64,000 bases of DNA from Caldisericia bacterium. GTDB taxonomy: Bacteria > Caldisericota > Caldisericia > JAAYUI01. The notes under the pieces were generated by a model, which saw nothing but the letters and a program-made list of their open reading frames with translations, made no database searches and was not told the origin of the DNA. Positions 23,352 through 32,330 of this stretch are shown here, piece by piece (the stretch's first letter is position 1; the number at the start of each line of letters is the position of its first letter). The stretch covers positions 48,965-112,964 of the forward strand of contig JAGOOO010000004.1 of the NCBI GenBank assembly GCA_017992475.1. The letters run 5' to 3'. Made by a program: the position numbers and the translations under genes.

Positions 23352-24614
23352 TCACGGAATATTTCTAGGCAACATATCAATAAATTCTGGTTTATCTTTT
23401 TCAATTCTGAAGCTGCTGAACTTTACAAGATATACTCCATTCATACAAAATAGATGTATGTATTGCATTCCATCGACGTAGCATCTGGCAACGGAAATTA
23501 TTTCATCCTTTATGGGCCAAATATTGTAAAGCAATAAATGTTGGTTGCTAAAATCGGACAGAATTGACAATTTTGTGTATCGACCAGATTTTTTCTGAAA
23601 TAGATTTGGGTAAGCAGTCATTTCATGCCTTATGGAATCAAGCGTCACCACAGGAACATAATCCTTTAATTCGGGAACCAAGAGATTGAAATAGCACTTG
23701 TAATTACATTTAGGATTTGGTTTTGGAAAGAGATCAGAAACCCTGATTCTCGGTTCTATTGTGTAAATACCCTTATCTGTTGGGAAAGCCCTGTAATCTG
23801 CACTCTTGCCAAGCACCTTGATGTCTCTTTTCAAGGCAAGGAAAAGATTGTCATTATCATCATAATCGAAATAGAAAACTGATTTGCCGTCACATATTGA
23901 AATAGCTTTTGGCATTTCCTCAAAGCTCGCATATGGCTGTGTATCAAGGATTGTTTTTGATAGATCACCAACCTGACCCAAACTGATTACCTGGATTTCC
24001 TTTAGCTCTCTTGTCTGCGAGAACCTGTGGAGATTTTCACCATCATAAGCCATGAAAATTCTGGGAAGAAAATGCATTGGCTTTTTAAATGTTATCTTGT
24101 TGGCAAATCCCCCATTTTGATATACATAAACTGCTTTTTTGTCATCTGTCTGACAAAAAACAAGATCATCTTCGTAGTACAATCTTTTATAGTTATTCCC
24201 AATAATTGTGGTGATTTCTTTTGGAATTGGCACGTCAAATATTTTGTCACCAGAAATGCCATATCTAGCTAAATATCTTGAATTGCTAATATCATGCAAG
24301 AAGTATAAGTCAAGATCTGTCTTTGGAGATACCAGTCGTGAGACAATTTTGCCTTCAACGGTGAAAATCTCCCGCACGCTGTTCAGCCCAGGGTCATCAT
24401 AAGTGTAAACAGTGGACTCCTCTAGTGTGATTGGTTTTATACCATTTACTAGATGATGTTTATCTTTATCATAATTAAGAAAGTATCCGATTAACTCGCC
24501 TTTTATTCTATTTCTGCTCAATCGTTTTACTGGCAGGTCATATAAACCACAACCTGCAATTGTTGAACAGAGCAGAACCAGCAAGATGGCTTTTGTAAAA
24601 ATATTGCTTTTCAT
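23352..24614 (-). CDS. Lipoprotein, 420 residues, probable beta-propeller
   Basis: Lipobox STIAGCGL after a signal peptide, GGAAGGAAAG before ATG. Repeated short beta-strand units with aromatic and Asp residues (SVFYFDYDDNDNLFLAL, KRLYYEDDLVFCQTDD, RIFMAYDGENLHRF) suggest a propeller. I see general likeness, but no clear homology, to the six-gene lipoprotein array at 50-59 kb. Function unknown; exported and lipid-anchored by inference. Confidence 0.7.
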   Translation of the reverse strand: MKSNIFTKAILLVLLCSTIAGCGLYDLPVKRLSRNRIKGELIGYFLNYDKDKHHLVNGIKPITLEESTVYTYDDPGLNSVREIFTVEGKIVSRLVSPKTDLDLYFLHDISNSRYLARYGISGDKIFDVPIPKEITTIIGNNYKRLYYEDDLVFCQTDDKKAVYVYQNGGFANKITFKKPMHFLPRIFMAYDGENLHRFSQTRELKEIQVISLGQVGDLSKTILDTQPYASFEEMPKAISICDGKSVFYFDYDDNDNLFLALKRDIKVLGKSADYRAFPTDKGIYTIEPRIRVSDLFPKPNPKCNYKCYFNLLVPELKDYVPVVTLDSIRHEMTAYPNLFQKKSGRYTKLSILSDFSNQHLLLYNIWPIKDEIISVARCYVDGMQYIHLFCMNGVYLVKFSSFRIEKDKPEFIDMLPRNIP

Positions 24615-24644
24615 TTTGCTCTTTCCTTCCTGCCTGCCATTTAG

Positions 24645-26294
24645 CTATTCATCTATCTGAGCATAGCGCCTTGTGGCCAACTCCAAAAGGTCTTTCTTTG
24701 AAACAATCCCAAGGAGTTTCTTCGGATTAGATGGGGACACAACAAGCAGCCTCCCAATCTCATTCTCAGACATTTCAGCAACGCAGTCTGAGAGGACCGC
24801 ATCGGGTGTTATAGTGACAAGATCGGTTGAGCAAAATGATCCAACGGGTTTTTCCAGGTCAGCTGTCGTGACATTACTTCTTAGATCAGAAAGTGTTATC
24901 ACTCCAAAAAGGTTCTTTCCATCAAGAACTGGGAGCCCAGAGAGATGACTGTTTCTCATCAGATCGATGGCTTTTTTTACAGACTCCTGCTGATCTATTG
25001 TTATCAGGTTAGATGACATGACATCAGTAATCTTCGTTTCGGAGGGGTTCTGGAACTGGCCGAGTTTACTCTGTATCCCCCTTTTGTGGAGCCCTTCCTG
25101 GTATATTGACCTTGGAGAGAGCTTTATTGAGAGGAGTGATGCCACAGAAGTTGCCATTACAACAGGAACTATGAGCGTCATTTGCCCGGTCATTTCAAGC
25201 GCAAGCAGAACTGATGTGAGCGGGGCATGAAAAGCTGATGCCAGTTGAGCACAAATGCCCGCGAAAACAAAAGCTGGCAGATAGGCCGGGGCAATCGGGG
25301 CAAAAGCGGCACCGATAAAAGCACCGATAAATATTGCAGGCGCAAGGTCACCACCTGCCCCACCAAGCCCAAGAACGACCGACGAGCCAACAATTTTTAC
25401 GCCAACAATGCAAAGTGAAATCAGCACAGGCTTTACAGTTTCAAGCGCCTCTCCGATCGCCCCAAAACCTGGGCCCCAGATCTCTGGTATGAAAATCGCT
25501 ATAGCTCCCGTAACAAGACCACCAATCAGCGGGCCAAATATCTGCCAGTATTTGACTTTGTTTCTGTTTCTTTCCAGATAGGACATAAACTTGGCCCATA
25601 TAAAAGACACGATGGCGCAGGAAATGCCTATCAATGCGAATACTATCAGGTGGATCGTCCTCGGCGCAAGAAAAGACGGGATCGGAAAAAGTGGCTTAAT
25701 GCCAATTATCTTTGAGAACAGGAAAGCGCTGCCACTAGATAGCGCAAGCATTGAGAAGGTATATGGGCTATATTCCATCAGAACAACCTCGATCACAAAA
25801 GCAATGCCGGCTAAAGGGGAAAGAAATACTGATGCAATGCCAGCTGCAGCACCACAGCCAATCAACAAGCGCCTTCTTCTGTGTGGTATATTTAGGTACT
25901 GCCCAACAAATGCCGCAACCGTACCACCAAGCATTATGACTGTTCCGGAACCAACAGGATTGCCACCGACAATCGAGATCGCGGCAAGAACTGGTTTGAG
26001 GAGCGATGACGGTTTTGCAAGTATCCTTCTCTTGAGGTTTGCGCCAGCTATCGTGTCAACAACAGCCCCGGCGCCACTTATTCCAAGGAAATATGAAACT
26101 GATCCAACGATGAGACCACTCAATGACGGTATGGCAATGACCCAGATTGCACTCATTTTTTCAGGATTGAAGTAACTGCCAAGACTCAGCGTCAGCTGAA
26201 ATCCATAAACAGCCAGGCATGCAAGGCCACCTAATGCGAACGCCAGCAATGCGTCAAACCAGTAGCTTATCTTTTCATGGTGTATGTAACTCAC
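24645..26294 (-). CDS. ClC-family chloride channel/transporter with C-terminal CBS pair
   Basis: 549 residues from a GTG at 26294 with a leaderless-type promoter. The ClC core occupies residues 1-400: GISGAGAVVD in place of GSGIP, GGNPVGSGTVIMLGGT at the G(K/R)EGP position, and GGAGGDLAPAIFIGAFIGAAF for the GxFxP motif. Two CBS domains follow (SSNLITIDQQESVKKAIDLM and TDLVTITPDAVLSDCVAEM). The altered selectivity-filter motifs leave the ion (Cl-, F- or other) and the channel-versus-exchanger mode open. CBS domains normally sense adenine nucleotides. Confidence 0.88.
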   Translation of the reverse strand: MSYIHHEKISYWFDALLAFALGGLACLAVYGFQLTLSLGSYFNPEKMSAIWVIAIPSLSGLIVGSVSYFLGISGAGAVVDTIAGANLKRRILAKPSSLLKPVLAAISIVGGNPVGSGTVIMLGGTVAAFVGQYLNIPHRRRRLLIGCGAAAGIASVFLSPLAGIAFVIEVVLMEYSPYTFSMLALSSGSAFLFSKIIGIKPLFPIPSFLAPRTIHLIVFALIGISCAIVSFIWAKFMSYLERNRNKVKYWQIFGPLIGGLVTGAIAIFIPEIWGPGFGAIGEALETVKPVLISLCIVGVKIVGSSVVLGLGGAGGDLAPAIFIGAFIGAAFAPIAPAYLPAFVFAGICAQLASAFHAPLTSVLLALEMTGQMTLIVPVVMATSVASLLSIKLSPRSIYQEGLHKRGIQSKLGQFQNPSETKITDVMSSNLITIDQQESVKKAIDLMRNSHLSGLPVLDGKNLFGVITLSDLRSNVTTADLEKPVGSFCSTDLVTITPDAVLSDCVAEMSENEIGRLLVVSPSNPKKLLGIVSKKDLLELATRRYAQIDE

Positions 26295-26301
26295 GGGAAG
26301 T

Positions 26302-26329
26302 TAGATACACCGCTTGAGCATTTTGACAA
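26302..26329 (-). promoter_or_regulatory. Leaderless-type promoter of the ClC gene
   Basis: Minus-strand TTGTCA (26324-26329), 16-bp spacer, TATCTA (26302-26307), then 7 nt to GTG at 26294. No ribosome-binding site. Confidence 0.55.
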
Positions 26330-26433
26330 TAAAATATTTGGAGACCATATTGCTTTAATATAAATAAACACGCCTAAGCAAGAAAAATTGAAGATTCCAA
26401 AAAACCTGCTACAACATATAAATAAAGATGAAT

Positions 26434-26461
26434 TTGATAATCAAGACTAATACCATATAAT
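26434..26461 (+). promoter_or_regulatory. Promoter of the peroxiredoxin-nitroreductase operon
   Basis: TTGATA (26434-26439), 16-bp spacer, TATAAT (26456-26461); AAAGGAGG follows and the ATG is at 26480, so this mRNA has a short ordinary leader. Confidence 0.7.
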
Positions 26462-26479
26462 TCACCCAAAGGAGGAAAA

Positions 26480-26935
26480 ATGAATATTGGAGACACACTA
26501 CCAGATTTCACACTGACCGACCACAATAAAAAAGAATGGAGCAAAAAATTGCTGGAAGGAAAAACAGCCCTTCTCTCCTGGCACCCGCTGGCATGGACAA
26601 AAGTTTGCGCCCAACAGATGCAATCCTTGGAAGAGCATGCAAATGATTTTGAAAAAATGGGCGTTATTGCACTCGGCCTGAGCGTTGATACAGTCCCAAG
26701 CAAACGCGCCTGGGCAAAAGAACTCGGAATAGAGAAAACGCCGCTCCTGTCAGATTTCTGGCCCCATGGGCATTTTGCCTCGCTGCTTGGCATATTCAGG
26801 AAAGATGATGGTTTCTCGGAGCGGACAAATATAGTTGTAGATGGCAAAGGAACAATAAAGTTCATCAAAATCTATCCTATATCAGAACTTCCTGATATCG
26901 CGGAAATAATTGGGGGGCTTGGAAAATGGATGTAA
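26480..26935 (+). CDS. Peroxiredoxin (AhpC/TSA family)
   Basis: 151 residues, AAAGGAGG before ATG. The catalytic signature PxxxTxxC is PLAWTKVC with peroxidatic Cys43; family strands MNIGDTLPDFTLTD, VIALGLSVDTVPSKRAWAKELG and TNIVVDGKGTIKFI are clear. No second conserved Cys is obvious near the C-terminus, so a 1-Cys or atypical mechanism is likely. Reduces peroxides in the cytoplasm. Overlaps the nitroreductase gene by 10 nt. Confidence 0.9.
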   Translation: MNIGDTLPDFTLTDHNKKEWSKKLLEGKTALLSWHPLAWTKVCAQQMQSLEEHANDFEKMGVIALGLSVDTVPSKRAWAKELGIEKTPLLSDFWPHGHFASLLGIFRKDDGFSERTNIVVDGKGTIKFIKIYPISELPDIAEIIGGLGKWM

Positions 26936-27516
26936 AAGATGCAATTTTGGCAAGAAGGGCTTACAGATCACTGGAAAAAGCAGAGATAACTGATGCACTC
27001 GTCGAAGATCTGATTGGTTTTCTAAAACTTGCGCCATCATGCTTCAACAACCAGCCCTGGCGCTTTATTTTTGTAAAAAACCCGGATGTGCTCCTTCAAA
27101 TGCAGCAGGTGATGTCCAAGGGCAACGAGTGGACGTTCAAAGACTCGATGATTGTCGTGGTATTGTCCAAAAAGGAAAACGACTGCGTAATATACGATAG
27201 GGAATATCACCTCTTTGACACCGGCATGGCAGTAGGATTCATGATACTCAGGGCCACAGAACTCGGACTGGTTGCACACCCGATTGCAGGATACAGCCCC
27301 AAAAAAACCAGGGCAGTCCTGGGGATACCTGATGACTGGCAAGTCATTACGCTGGTCAATGTAGGGAAACACTCGGCAGAGCTCAACCCGGTCATGTCCG
27401 AAAAACAGGTTGCAGACGAAAAAACAAGGCCAGAGAGGCTCCCAAATGACGAAATAGCAAGTATTGACAAGTTTGACCCAAAACTTGAACGCACAAAACC
27501 ACTTCAAGACAGCTAA
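26926..27516 (+). CDS. Nitroreductase-family flavoprotein
   Basis: 196 residues. FMN-binding opening ILARRAYRSLEKAEI (RR-x-Y-R-x pattern), LAPSCFNNQPWRFIFV (phosphate and ring contacts), DTGMAVGFMILRATELGLVAHPIAGY and LGIPDDWQVITLVNVG. An NAD(P)H-dependent oxidoreductase of unknown substrate. Co-transcribed with the peroxiredoxin, suggesting a role in oxidative stress or redox homeostasis. Confidence 0.88.
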   Translation: MDVKDAILARRAYRSLEKAEITDALVEDLIGFLKLAPSCFNNQPWRFIFVKNPDVLLQMQQVMSKGNEWTFKDSMIVVVLSKKENDCVIYDREYHLFDTGMAVGFMILRATELGLVAHPIAGYSPKKTRAVLGIPDDWQVITLVNVGKHSAELNPVMSEKQVADEKTRPERLPNDEIASIDKFDPKLERTKPLQDS

Positions 27517-27527
27517 AAGGAGACAAG

Positions 27528-27752
27528 ATGAAGAAAAAGCCAGCTTCGATCCAGAGGGCAACCGCCCTGCACATCTGTGACAGCGTGAGGACTGCTGCCC
27601 TGCCAAAATGGTGGACGACCACGTACTGGGGTTGCAAGATCTGCATGGCAAGTTCCGGTGGTGTCTCCGAAAAACTCTGGATCTCAAGGCGGAAAGGGAA
27701 CAGGGGCTGTGCTTTTGTGAACAAGGCGCATTTACTCCGAAAAAAGCGCTAG
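27528..27752 (+). CDS. Small Cys/Trp-containing protein, 74 residues, uncertain
   Basis: Starts 12 nt after the nitroreductase stop with a good AAAGGAG before ATG. The sequence is basic with a WW pair, GCKIC and a basic C-terminus (LLRKKR). No family recognised. The ribosome-binding site and operon position argue for translation; the unusual composition argues for caution. Confidence 0.4.
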   Translation: MKKKPASIQRATALHICDSVRTAALPKWWTTTYWGCKICMASSGGVSEKLWISRRKGNRGCAFVNKAHLLRKKR

Positions 27753-27827
27753 ACTAAATCCAAAACCAGTATCAGACGGTTTTTTACCAGTTTGACTTCA
27801 AAACAACAAAAAGATATTATTAATTTC

Positions 27828-27844
27828 CTCACATTTTTCTTACA
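27828..27844 (+). promoter_or_regulatory. Candidate PhoB box before phoB
   Basis: CTCACA (27828-27833) and CTTACA (27839-27844) are spaced exactly 11 bp start to start, the PhoB direct-repeat spacing, 46 nt before the phoB ATG. This would fit autoregulation. Weaker than the repeats before pstS. Confidence 0.4.
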
Positions 27845-27889
27845 ATCATCAATAATAATTAGGGCCATCAAACAACCGGAAGGTAGGAA

Positions 27890-28579
27890 ATGCCCAGGGA
27901 AAACATACTCGTTGTGGACGATGAAGAAGACATCCTGGAACTGCTTAGGTATAACCTTGCAAAAAATGGTTTTAATGTGATTACTGCAACTTCTGGGGAA
28001 GATGCGCTCAAAATAACCAAAACAAAAACTTTTGACATAATTTTGCTTGATCTCATGCTGCCCGGAATTGATGGTCTGGATGTCTGCAAAGAATTCAAAA
28101 AAAACCAGTCTATATCGTCAATACCAATCATAATGCTCACTGCAAAGGGTGAGGAAGCAGACATTGTTGCAGGCCTCGAGCTGGGCGCCGATGACTATGT
28201 CACAAAACCTTTCAGTCCGAGAGTCCTTATCTCAAGGATCAGGGCTGTGCTCAGAAGACGCGGCAAGACTGTAACCGACGAAAATTCCCCGCTCAGATAC
28301 GATGAAATGGAGATTGATCCGAGAAGATTCAAGGTGTTCGTGAAGAGTTCCCTGGTGGAACTGACCCATACGGAATTTTCTATCCTCTACTTCCTCGCCA
28401 AAAAACCCGGTTGGGTCTTCACAAGATACCAGATCATAGACGCAATAAAGGGGCTTGATTATCCCGTAACAGACAGATCGGTTGACGTCCAGGTTGTTGG
28501 CTTGAGGAAAAAACTTGGAGAATACGGAGACTACATCGAAACCGTCAGGGGAGTTGGCTACCGGTTCAGGGAACTATGA
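27890..28579 (+). CDS. phoB: PhoB-like response regulator
   Basis: 229 residues, GGAAGGTAGG before ATG. Receiver domain with acidic pocket VVDDEED, phospho-Asp54 in ILLDLMLPG, MLTAKGEEA and VTKPF (Lys106). The C-terminal winged helix is of the OmpR/PhoB type (ELTHTEFSILYFLA; VGLRKKLGEYGDYIETVRGVGYRF). Overlaps the kinase gene by ATGA. The phosphate role is assigned from the pst operon that follows. Confidence 0.9.
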   Translation: MPRENILVVDDEEDILELLRYNLAKNGFNVITATSGEDALKITKTKTFDIILLDLMLPGIDGLDVCKEFKKNQSISSIPIIMLTAKGEEADIVAGLELGADDYVTKPFSPRVLISRIRAVLRRRGKTVTDENSPLRYDEMEIDPRRFKVFVKSSLVELTHTEFSILYFLAKKPGWVFTRYQIIDAIKGLDYPVTDRSVDVQVVGLRKKLGEYGDYIETVRGVGYRFREL

Positions 28580-30363
28580 CCAGTAAAACAAGGGGCATTT
28601 TCTTTTATCTGTTCTGGCCAAATGCAATCGCAGGACTGGTTTTTATTATCTTGTTGTCCACTATTACTTCAATATTCCTCGTGAACCGCTATGAAAGCAC
28701 GATATTCGACTCTCTCGAATCAAAAGCAAGGATCGTCCAGGCCAGATATGCAAAATTGCTGAAGAGTGAAAGCGTCTGGGAGTTGAGGCAGGATGTTCTT
28801 CAGGCAGGCACCGGCTCTCAAACAAGGATAACAGTCATTGGGACAGGTGGCAATGTAATCTCGGACAGCCAGGCAGACCCTGGCCAGATGGAAAATCACA
28901 AAACAAGACCGGAATTCGAGAGCGCCATGTCTGGACAAACAGGAAAAGATATCAGATCGAGCTATACGCTGGGCAAAGACATGGCCTACCTGGCTGTGCC
29001 TCTTGCAACAGATGGAAAAATTATCGGGGTACTAAGGCTTTCACAATCTATTTATTCAATAGAAATCCTCATTTTAATAGTTTTTCTTTCCTTCCTTGCC
29101 TGTTATTTAGTTTTTTGCATTGTACTCATTTTGATCTCCAAGGCCATATCAAAAAAAATCGTAGAGACAATAAAACAAATTGCTGGAAAAATCAAAGAAA
29201 TGGCCGGAGAGGACGGAAGATCAAAGCTTTATATAGATGCTCCAGCCGAATTCGAGATGCTCTCTGGAGCTGTAAACACGGCCGTGGAAACAATCCAGAC
29301 AATGGTGAATTCTGCAAACGCCGGGACCGCACAACAGGAAGCAATCCTGTCATCAATGATGGAGGGTGTTCTCGCAATCGACAGCTCCGAGAGAATAATC
29401 AGGATATACAAAAATGCTGCAGTACTGCTCGGAGTTGATGAAAAGCAGGCCGGCAAGTCAATACACGAGGCAATAAGAAACTCATCGTTGATAAAAATCG
29501 TCCGCAAAACACTTGTTTCAGATTCACCGGTAGAAGAGGATTTTGTGCTGTCAGGGGCTGATGGCGAAAAATACATCATGGCCACCGGGACGACGATAAA
29601 GGACAGGAACTCGAAGGTCCTCGGGGCAGTAATTGTTCTCTCGGACGTAACAAAACTCAGGATGTTTGAGAGAATGAGGAAAGAATTTGTAGCAAATGTT
29701 TCCCACGAACTAAGAACACCGGTCACTTCAATTAAAGGTTCTGTGGAAACCCTGCTAGACGGTGCAATCGATTATCCAAACGACGCAAGAAAGTTCCTCG
29801 GCATAATCGCAAGCCAGGCCGAGCGTCTGGGGTCAATAATCAATGACCTGATGTCACTCTCCAGAATCGAGCAGGAAGAAGAAAAGGGCCTGATACAGAT
29901 GGAACCACACAATCTGAAAACGATTGTTTTGAATGCCCTTGAGGACGTCCAGATAAAAGCAAAAGAAAGGTCGATCCAGATTGACCTTGTATGCGAAAGG
30001 GACATCACCATTACAGCAAATGACAGGTTACTTGAACAGGCGATTGTCAACCTTATTGACAATGCAATAAACTACAGCGACCCTGGCTCAAAAATCACCG
30101 TGGAGCTGCTGCAAAATAGTGGTGGGGCCACAATTTCGGTCAAAGATAATGGCATTGGCATCTCAAAAGAACATATCCCAAGACTATTTGAAAGGTTCTA
30201 CAGGGTAGATAGAGGACGCTCCAGAAAACAGGGAGGAACAGGGCTCGGCCTTGCCATTGTGAAACACATCGTGAATGCCCACAATGGTCACATGACAGTC
30301 GAGAGCATTCCAGGCTCAGGAAGTACTTTCGCAATCCACATTCCCGAAAAAACCAACTATTAA
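28576..30363 (+). CDS. phoR: PhoR-like sensor histidine kinase
   Basis: 595 residues. TM1 at about 12-35, an extracytoplasmic sensor region (about 40-155), TM2 at about 157-187, HAMP-like linker, a PAS domain (about 255-370, AILSSMMEGVLAIDSSERII), HisKA with the phospho-acceptor His in VSHELRTPVTSIKGS, and HATPase_c with N (LIDNAINYSDPG), G1 (VKDNGIGISKEHIPRLFERFYRVD) and G2 (GGTGLGLAIVKHIV) boxes. Autophosphorylates and controls PhoB. The PAS and periplasmic-loop arrangement is that of Gram-positive-type PhoR. Confidence 0.9.
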   Translation: MTSKTRGIFFYLFWPNAIAGLVFIILLSTITSIFLVNRYESTIFDSLESKARIVQARYAKLLKSESVWELRQDVLQAGTGSQTRITVIGTGGNVISDSQADPGQMENHKTRPEFESAMSGQTGKDIRSSYTLGKDMAYLAVPLATDGKIIGVLRLSQSIYSIEILILIVFLSFLACYLVFCIVLILISKAISKKIVETIKQIAGKIKEMAGEDGRSKLYIDAPAEFEMLSGAVNTAVETIQTMVNSANAGTAQQEAILSSMMEGVLAIDSSERIIRIYKNAAVLLGVDEKQAGKSIHEAIRNSSLIKIVRKTLVSDSPVEEDFVLSGADGEKYIMATGTTIKDRNSKVLGAVIVLSDVTKLRMFERMRKEFVANVSHELRTPVTSIKGSVETLLDGAIDYPNDARKFLGIIASQAERLGSIINDLMSLSRIEQEEEKGLIQMEPHNLKTIVLNALEDVQIKAKERSIQIDLVCERDITITANDRLLEQAIVNLIDNAINYSDPGSKITVELLQNSGGATISVKDNGIGISKEHIPRLFERFYRVDRGRSRKQGGTGLGLAIVKHIVNAHNGHMTVESIPGSGSTFAIHIPEKTNY

Positions 30364-30392
30364 AAGTGCAGATTTTAAAACTGGTTAACCCG

Positions 30393-30431
30393 CTAACACA
30401 ATCCTAACAGAAAAACCAAAATTGCCTAACA
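30393..30431 (+). promoter_or_regulatory. PhoB-type direct repeats (Pho box) before pstS
   Basis: CTAACA occurs at 30393-30398, 30404-30409 and 30426-30431: exact 11-bp and 22-bp phasing, with a degenerate unit at 30415. They lie 44 to 82 nt before the pstS ATG. A -10-like element near 30440 (AATATAAA) follows. Confidence 0.7.
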
Positions 30432-30474
30432 GTTGCCAAATATAAAAGACCCGCAAACAGACAAAGGAGAAAAA

Positions 30475-31386
30475 ATGAAAAAGATAAACATCTTTAGAGC
30501 AGCAATAGCCACACTTGGAGCTATTGTCCTCCTGTTTACAGCAGGTTGCGGAGGTCAGAATGGCAATGCCGGAACAAATAGTGGCGATGGCGAAAACACA
30601 AACCCTCCAACCCAGACAGTAAATATTACAATAACCGGCTCGGATTCAATGCTTCATCTTTGCAACAACTGGGCAGAACAGTTCATGAAAAACAACAAGA
30701 ACTACATGATCACCGTCAACGGCGGGGGATCAGGTGTTGGCATCAAGGCGCTCATCAATGGAACCACCGACATAGCATCTGCCTCCCGCGAAATGAAGGG
30801 CTCCGAAAAAGACGAAGCAAAGACAAACGGAAACGAAGCAGTCGAGAACCTCGTGGCCCTTGACGGGATAGCAATTGCAATCAACCCGGAAAACCCTGTA
30901 CAAGACTTCACTATGACACAACTCAAGGACATCTTCACCGGAAAGAAAACCAATTGGAAAGACTTTGGTGGCCCAGACCAGAAGATAATTATCCTCTCAA
31001 GGGAATCATCTTCCGGGACCTACCAATTCTTCCAGGAACACGTCCTTGCGAAAGAAAATTATGCACAGACAGCGCTCCTCATGCCAGCAACATCAGCAAT
31101 TATTGATTCAGTTGCTCAGGACAAGTGGGCAATCGGATACGTCGGTCTTGGCTACGCAGCAGAAGCTGGCTCGAGAATCAAGGTGGTACCAGTCAAGAAA
31201 GATGATGCATCGCCAGCAGTAATGCCATCAGAAGCAACAGTAAAAGACAAGAGCTACCCAATCGCCCGCGCCCTTTACCTCTACACCAAAACCACGAGCA
31301 CAAGCGATGTAACAAAATTCATTGATTTCGTCCTCTCTTCAGAAGGACAGAACATCGTCAAGGAAGCTGGCTACATAACAAAATAA
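30475..31386 (+). CDS. pstS: Phosphate ABC transporter substrate-binding lipoprotein
   Basis: 303 residues from the ATG at 30475 (AAAGGAG, 5 nt upstream). Signal peptide with lipobox LFTAGCGGQ, then a Gly/Asn/Thr linker. Mature domain: ITGSDSMLHLCNNWAEQFM, VNGGGSGVGIKALINGTTDIASASREMKG, ILSRESSSGTYQFFQEHVL, the phosphate-binding PstS signatures. Binds inorganic phosphate outside the membrane and delivers it to PstC/PstA. A strong terminator follows, so pstS can be expressed above the rest. Confidence 0.95.
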   Translation: MKKINIFRAAIATLGAIVLLFTAGCGGQNGNAGTNSGDGENTNPPTQTVNITITGSDSMLHLCNNWAEQFMKNNKNYMITVNGGGSGVGIKALINGTTDIASASREMKGSEKDEAKTNGNEAVENLVALDGIAIAINPENPVQDFTMTQLKDIFTGKKTNWKDFGGPDQKIIILSRESSSGTYQFFQEHVLAKENYAQTALLMPATSAIIDSVAQDKWAIGYVGLGYAAEAGSRIKVVPVKKDDASPAVMPSEATVKDKSYPIARALYLYTKTTSTSDVTKFIDFVLSSEGQNIVKEAGYITK

Positions 31387-31402
31387 GGTAAAGAAATCAA
31401 AC

Positions 31403-31445
31403 CTTTGAGGGTAGCCTTTTGGTGCTACCCTCAAAGTCTTTTTTT
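31403..31445 (+). terminator. Intrinsic terminator inside the pst operon
   Basis: CTTTGAGGGTAGC (31403-31415) pairs exactly with 31424-31436 across an 8-nt loop, followed by a T-run. It lies 16 nt after the pstS stop and 15 nt before the pstC ribosome-binding region. Confidence 0.92.
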
Positions 31446-31460
31446 GACAGGAGCAAATAC

Positions 31461-32330
31461 GTGCAAAAATGGAAAGAAAAGGCAGTAAAGCTTGGCCTGC
31501 TTGGGGCCTCGTCGACTTCAATACTGATCGTCCTGCTCATTTTCTTCTATCTTATAAAAGAGGCCCTTCCATTTGCGCTTGACCCAGGTCTTTCTTCACT
31601 TTCCGGCAGTCTTTGGGCGCCAACCTCGATGCTCAAGGAATCTTTTGGAATACTGCCACTTTTGACAGGCTCCCTTCTTGTAACGGCCATAGCCACAATA
31701 ATAGCTGTGCCGGTAGGCGTTACGGCCGCAATCTACATCTCCGAGATTGCCAGACCCGCAGAAAGGGAAGTCCTTAAACCTTTTATTGAACTTCTCGCGG
31801 CACTCCCTTCCGTTGTGATAGGGTTTTTTGGGTTGGTCGTTTTTGTTCCGCTGGTGAAATCGGTTTTCGGACTATCCACCGGACTGACCGCACTTACCGG
31901 CGCCCTGCTCCTAGCTCTGATGGCCATCCCCACAATCATATCAATTTCCGAAGACGCCATAAATTCTGTTCCTGGCTCCTACAAACAAGCTTCTCTTGCC
32001 CTTGGGGCAAGCAAACTCGAAACAATATTCAAAATAACTGTCCCGGCCGCACTCTCCGGAATAGTGGCCTCCATAACGCTTGGAATCGGAAGAGTCATTG
32101 GCGAAACCATGGCAGTGCTGATGGTTACAGGAAACGCCGCCGTTGTGACCATGAACCCACTGACATCAGTTAGAACTATGACTGCAACGGTAGCCGCAGA
32201 AATGGGTGAAGTAGCCTTTGGCTCCCACCACTACAGGGCGCTGTTCTGGGTGGCCCTGATATTACTTGGAATAACCTTTGCACTTAATATTCTGGCCCAA
32301 AAGGCACTTTCAAAGTACAAACTCGGATAA
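31461..32330 (+). CDS. pstC: Phosphate ABC transporter permease PstC
   Basis: 289 residues from a GTG at 31461 (AGGAG 7 nt upstream). An ATG at 31419 lies inside the terminator and is rejected. Six TM segments; permease EAA-like loop SYKQASLALGASKLETIFKITVPAAL and IGRVIGETMAVLMVTGNA, both typical of PstC. Stop overlaps the pstA start (TAATG). Confidence 0.95.
   Translation: MQKWKEKAVKLGLLGASSTSILIVLLIFFYLIKEALPFALDPGLSSLSGSLWAPTSMLKESFGILPLLTGSLLVTAIATIIAVPVGVTAAIYISEIARPAEREVLKPFIELLAALPSVVIGFFGLVVFVPLVKSVFGLSTGLTALTGALLLALMAIPTIISISEDAINSVPGSYKQASLALGASKLETIFKITVPAALSGIVASITLGIGRVIGETMAVLMVTGNAAVVTMNPLTSVRTMTATVAAEMGEVAFGSHHYRALFWVALILLGITFALNILAQKALSKYKLG

Noticed and set aside
27037..27687. 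A 216-residue minus-strand frame
   Set aside because: It is the antisense of the nitroreductase and the small downstream ORF, with Cys/His/Arg-rich composition typical of a shadow.
31419..31460. An ATG at 31419 for PstC
   Set aside because: It lies inside the terminator stem; GTG at 31461 has its own AGGAG.
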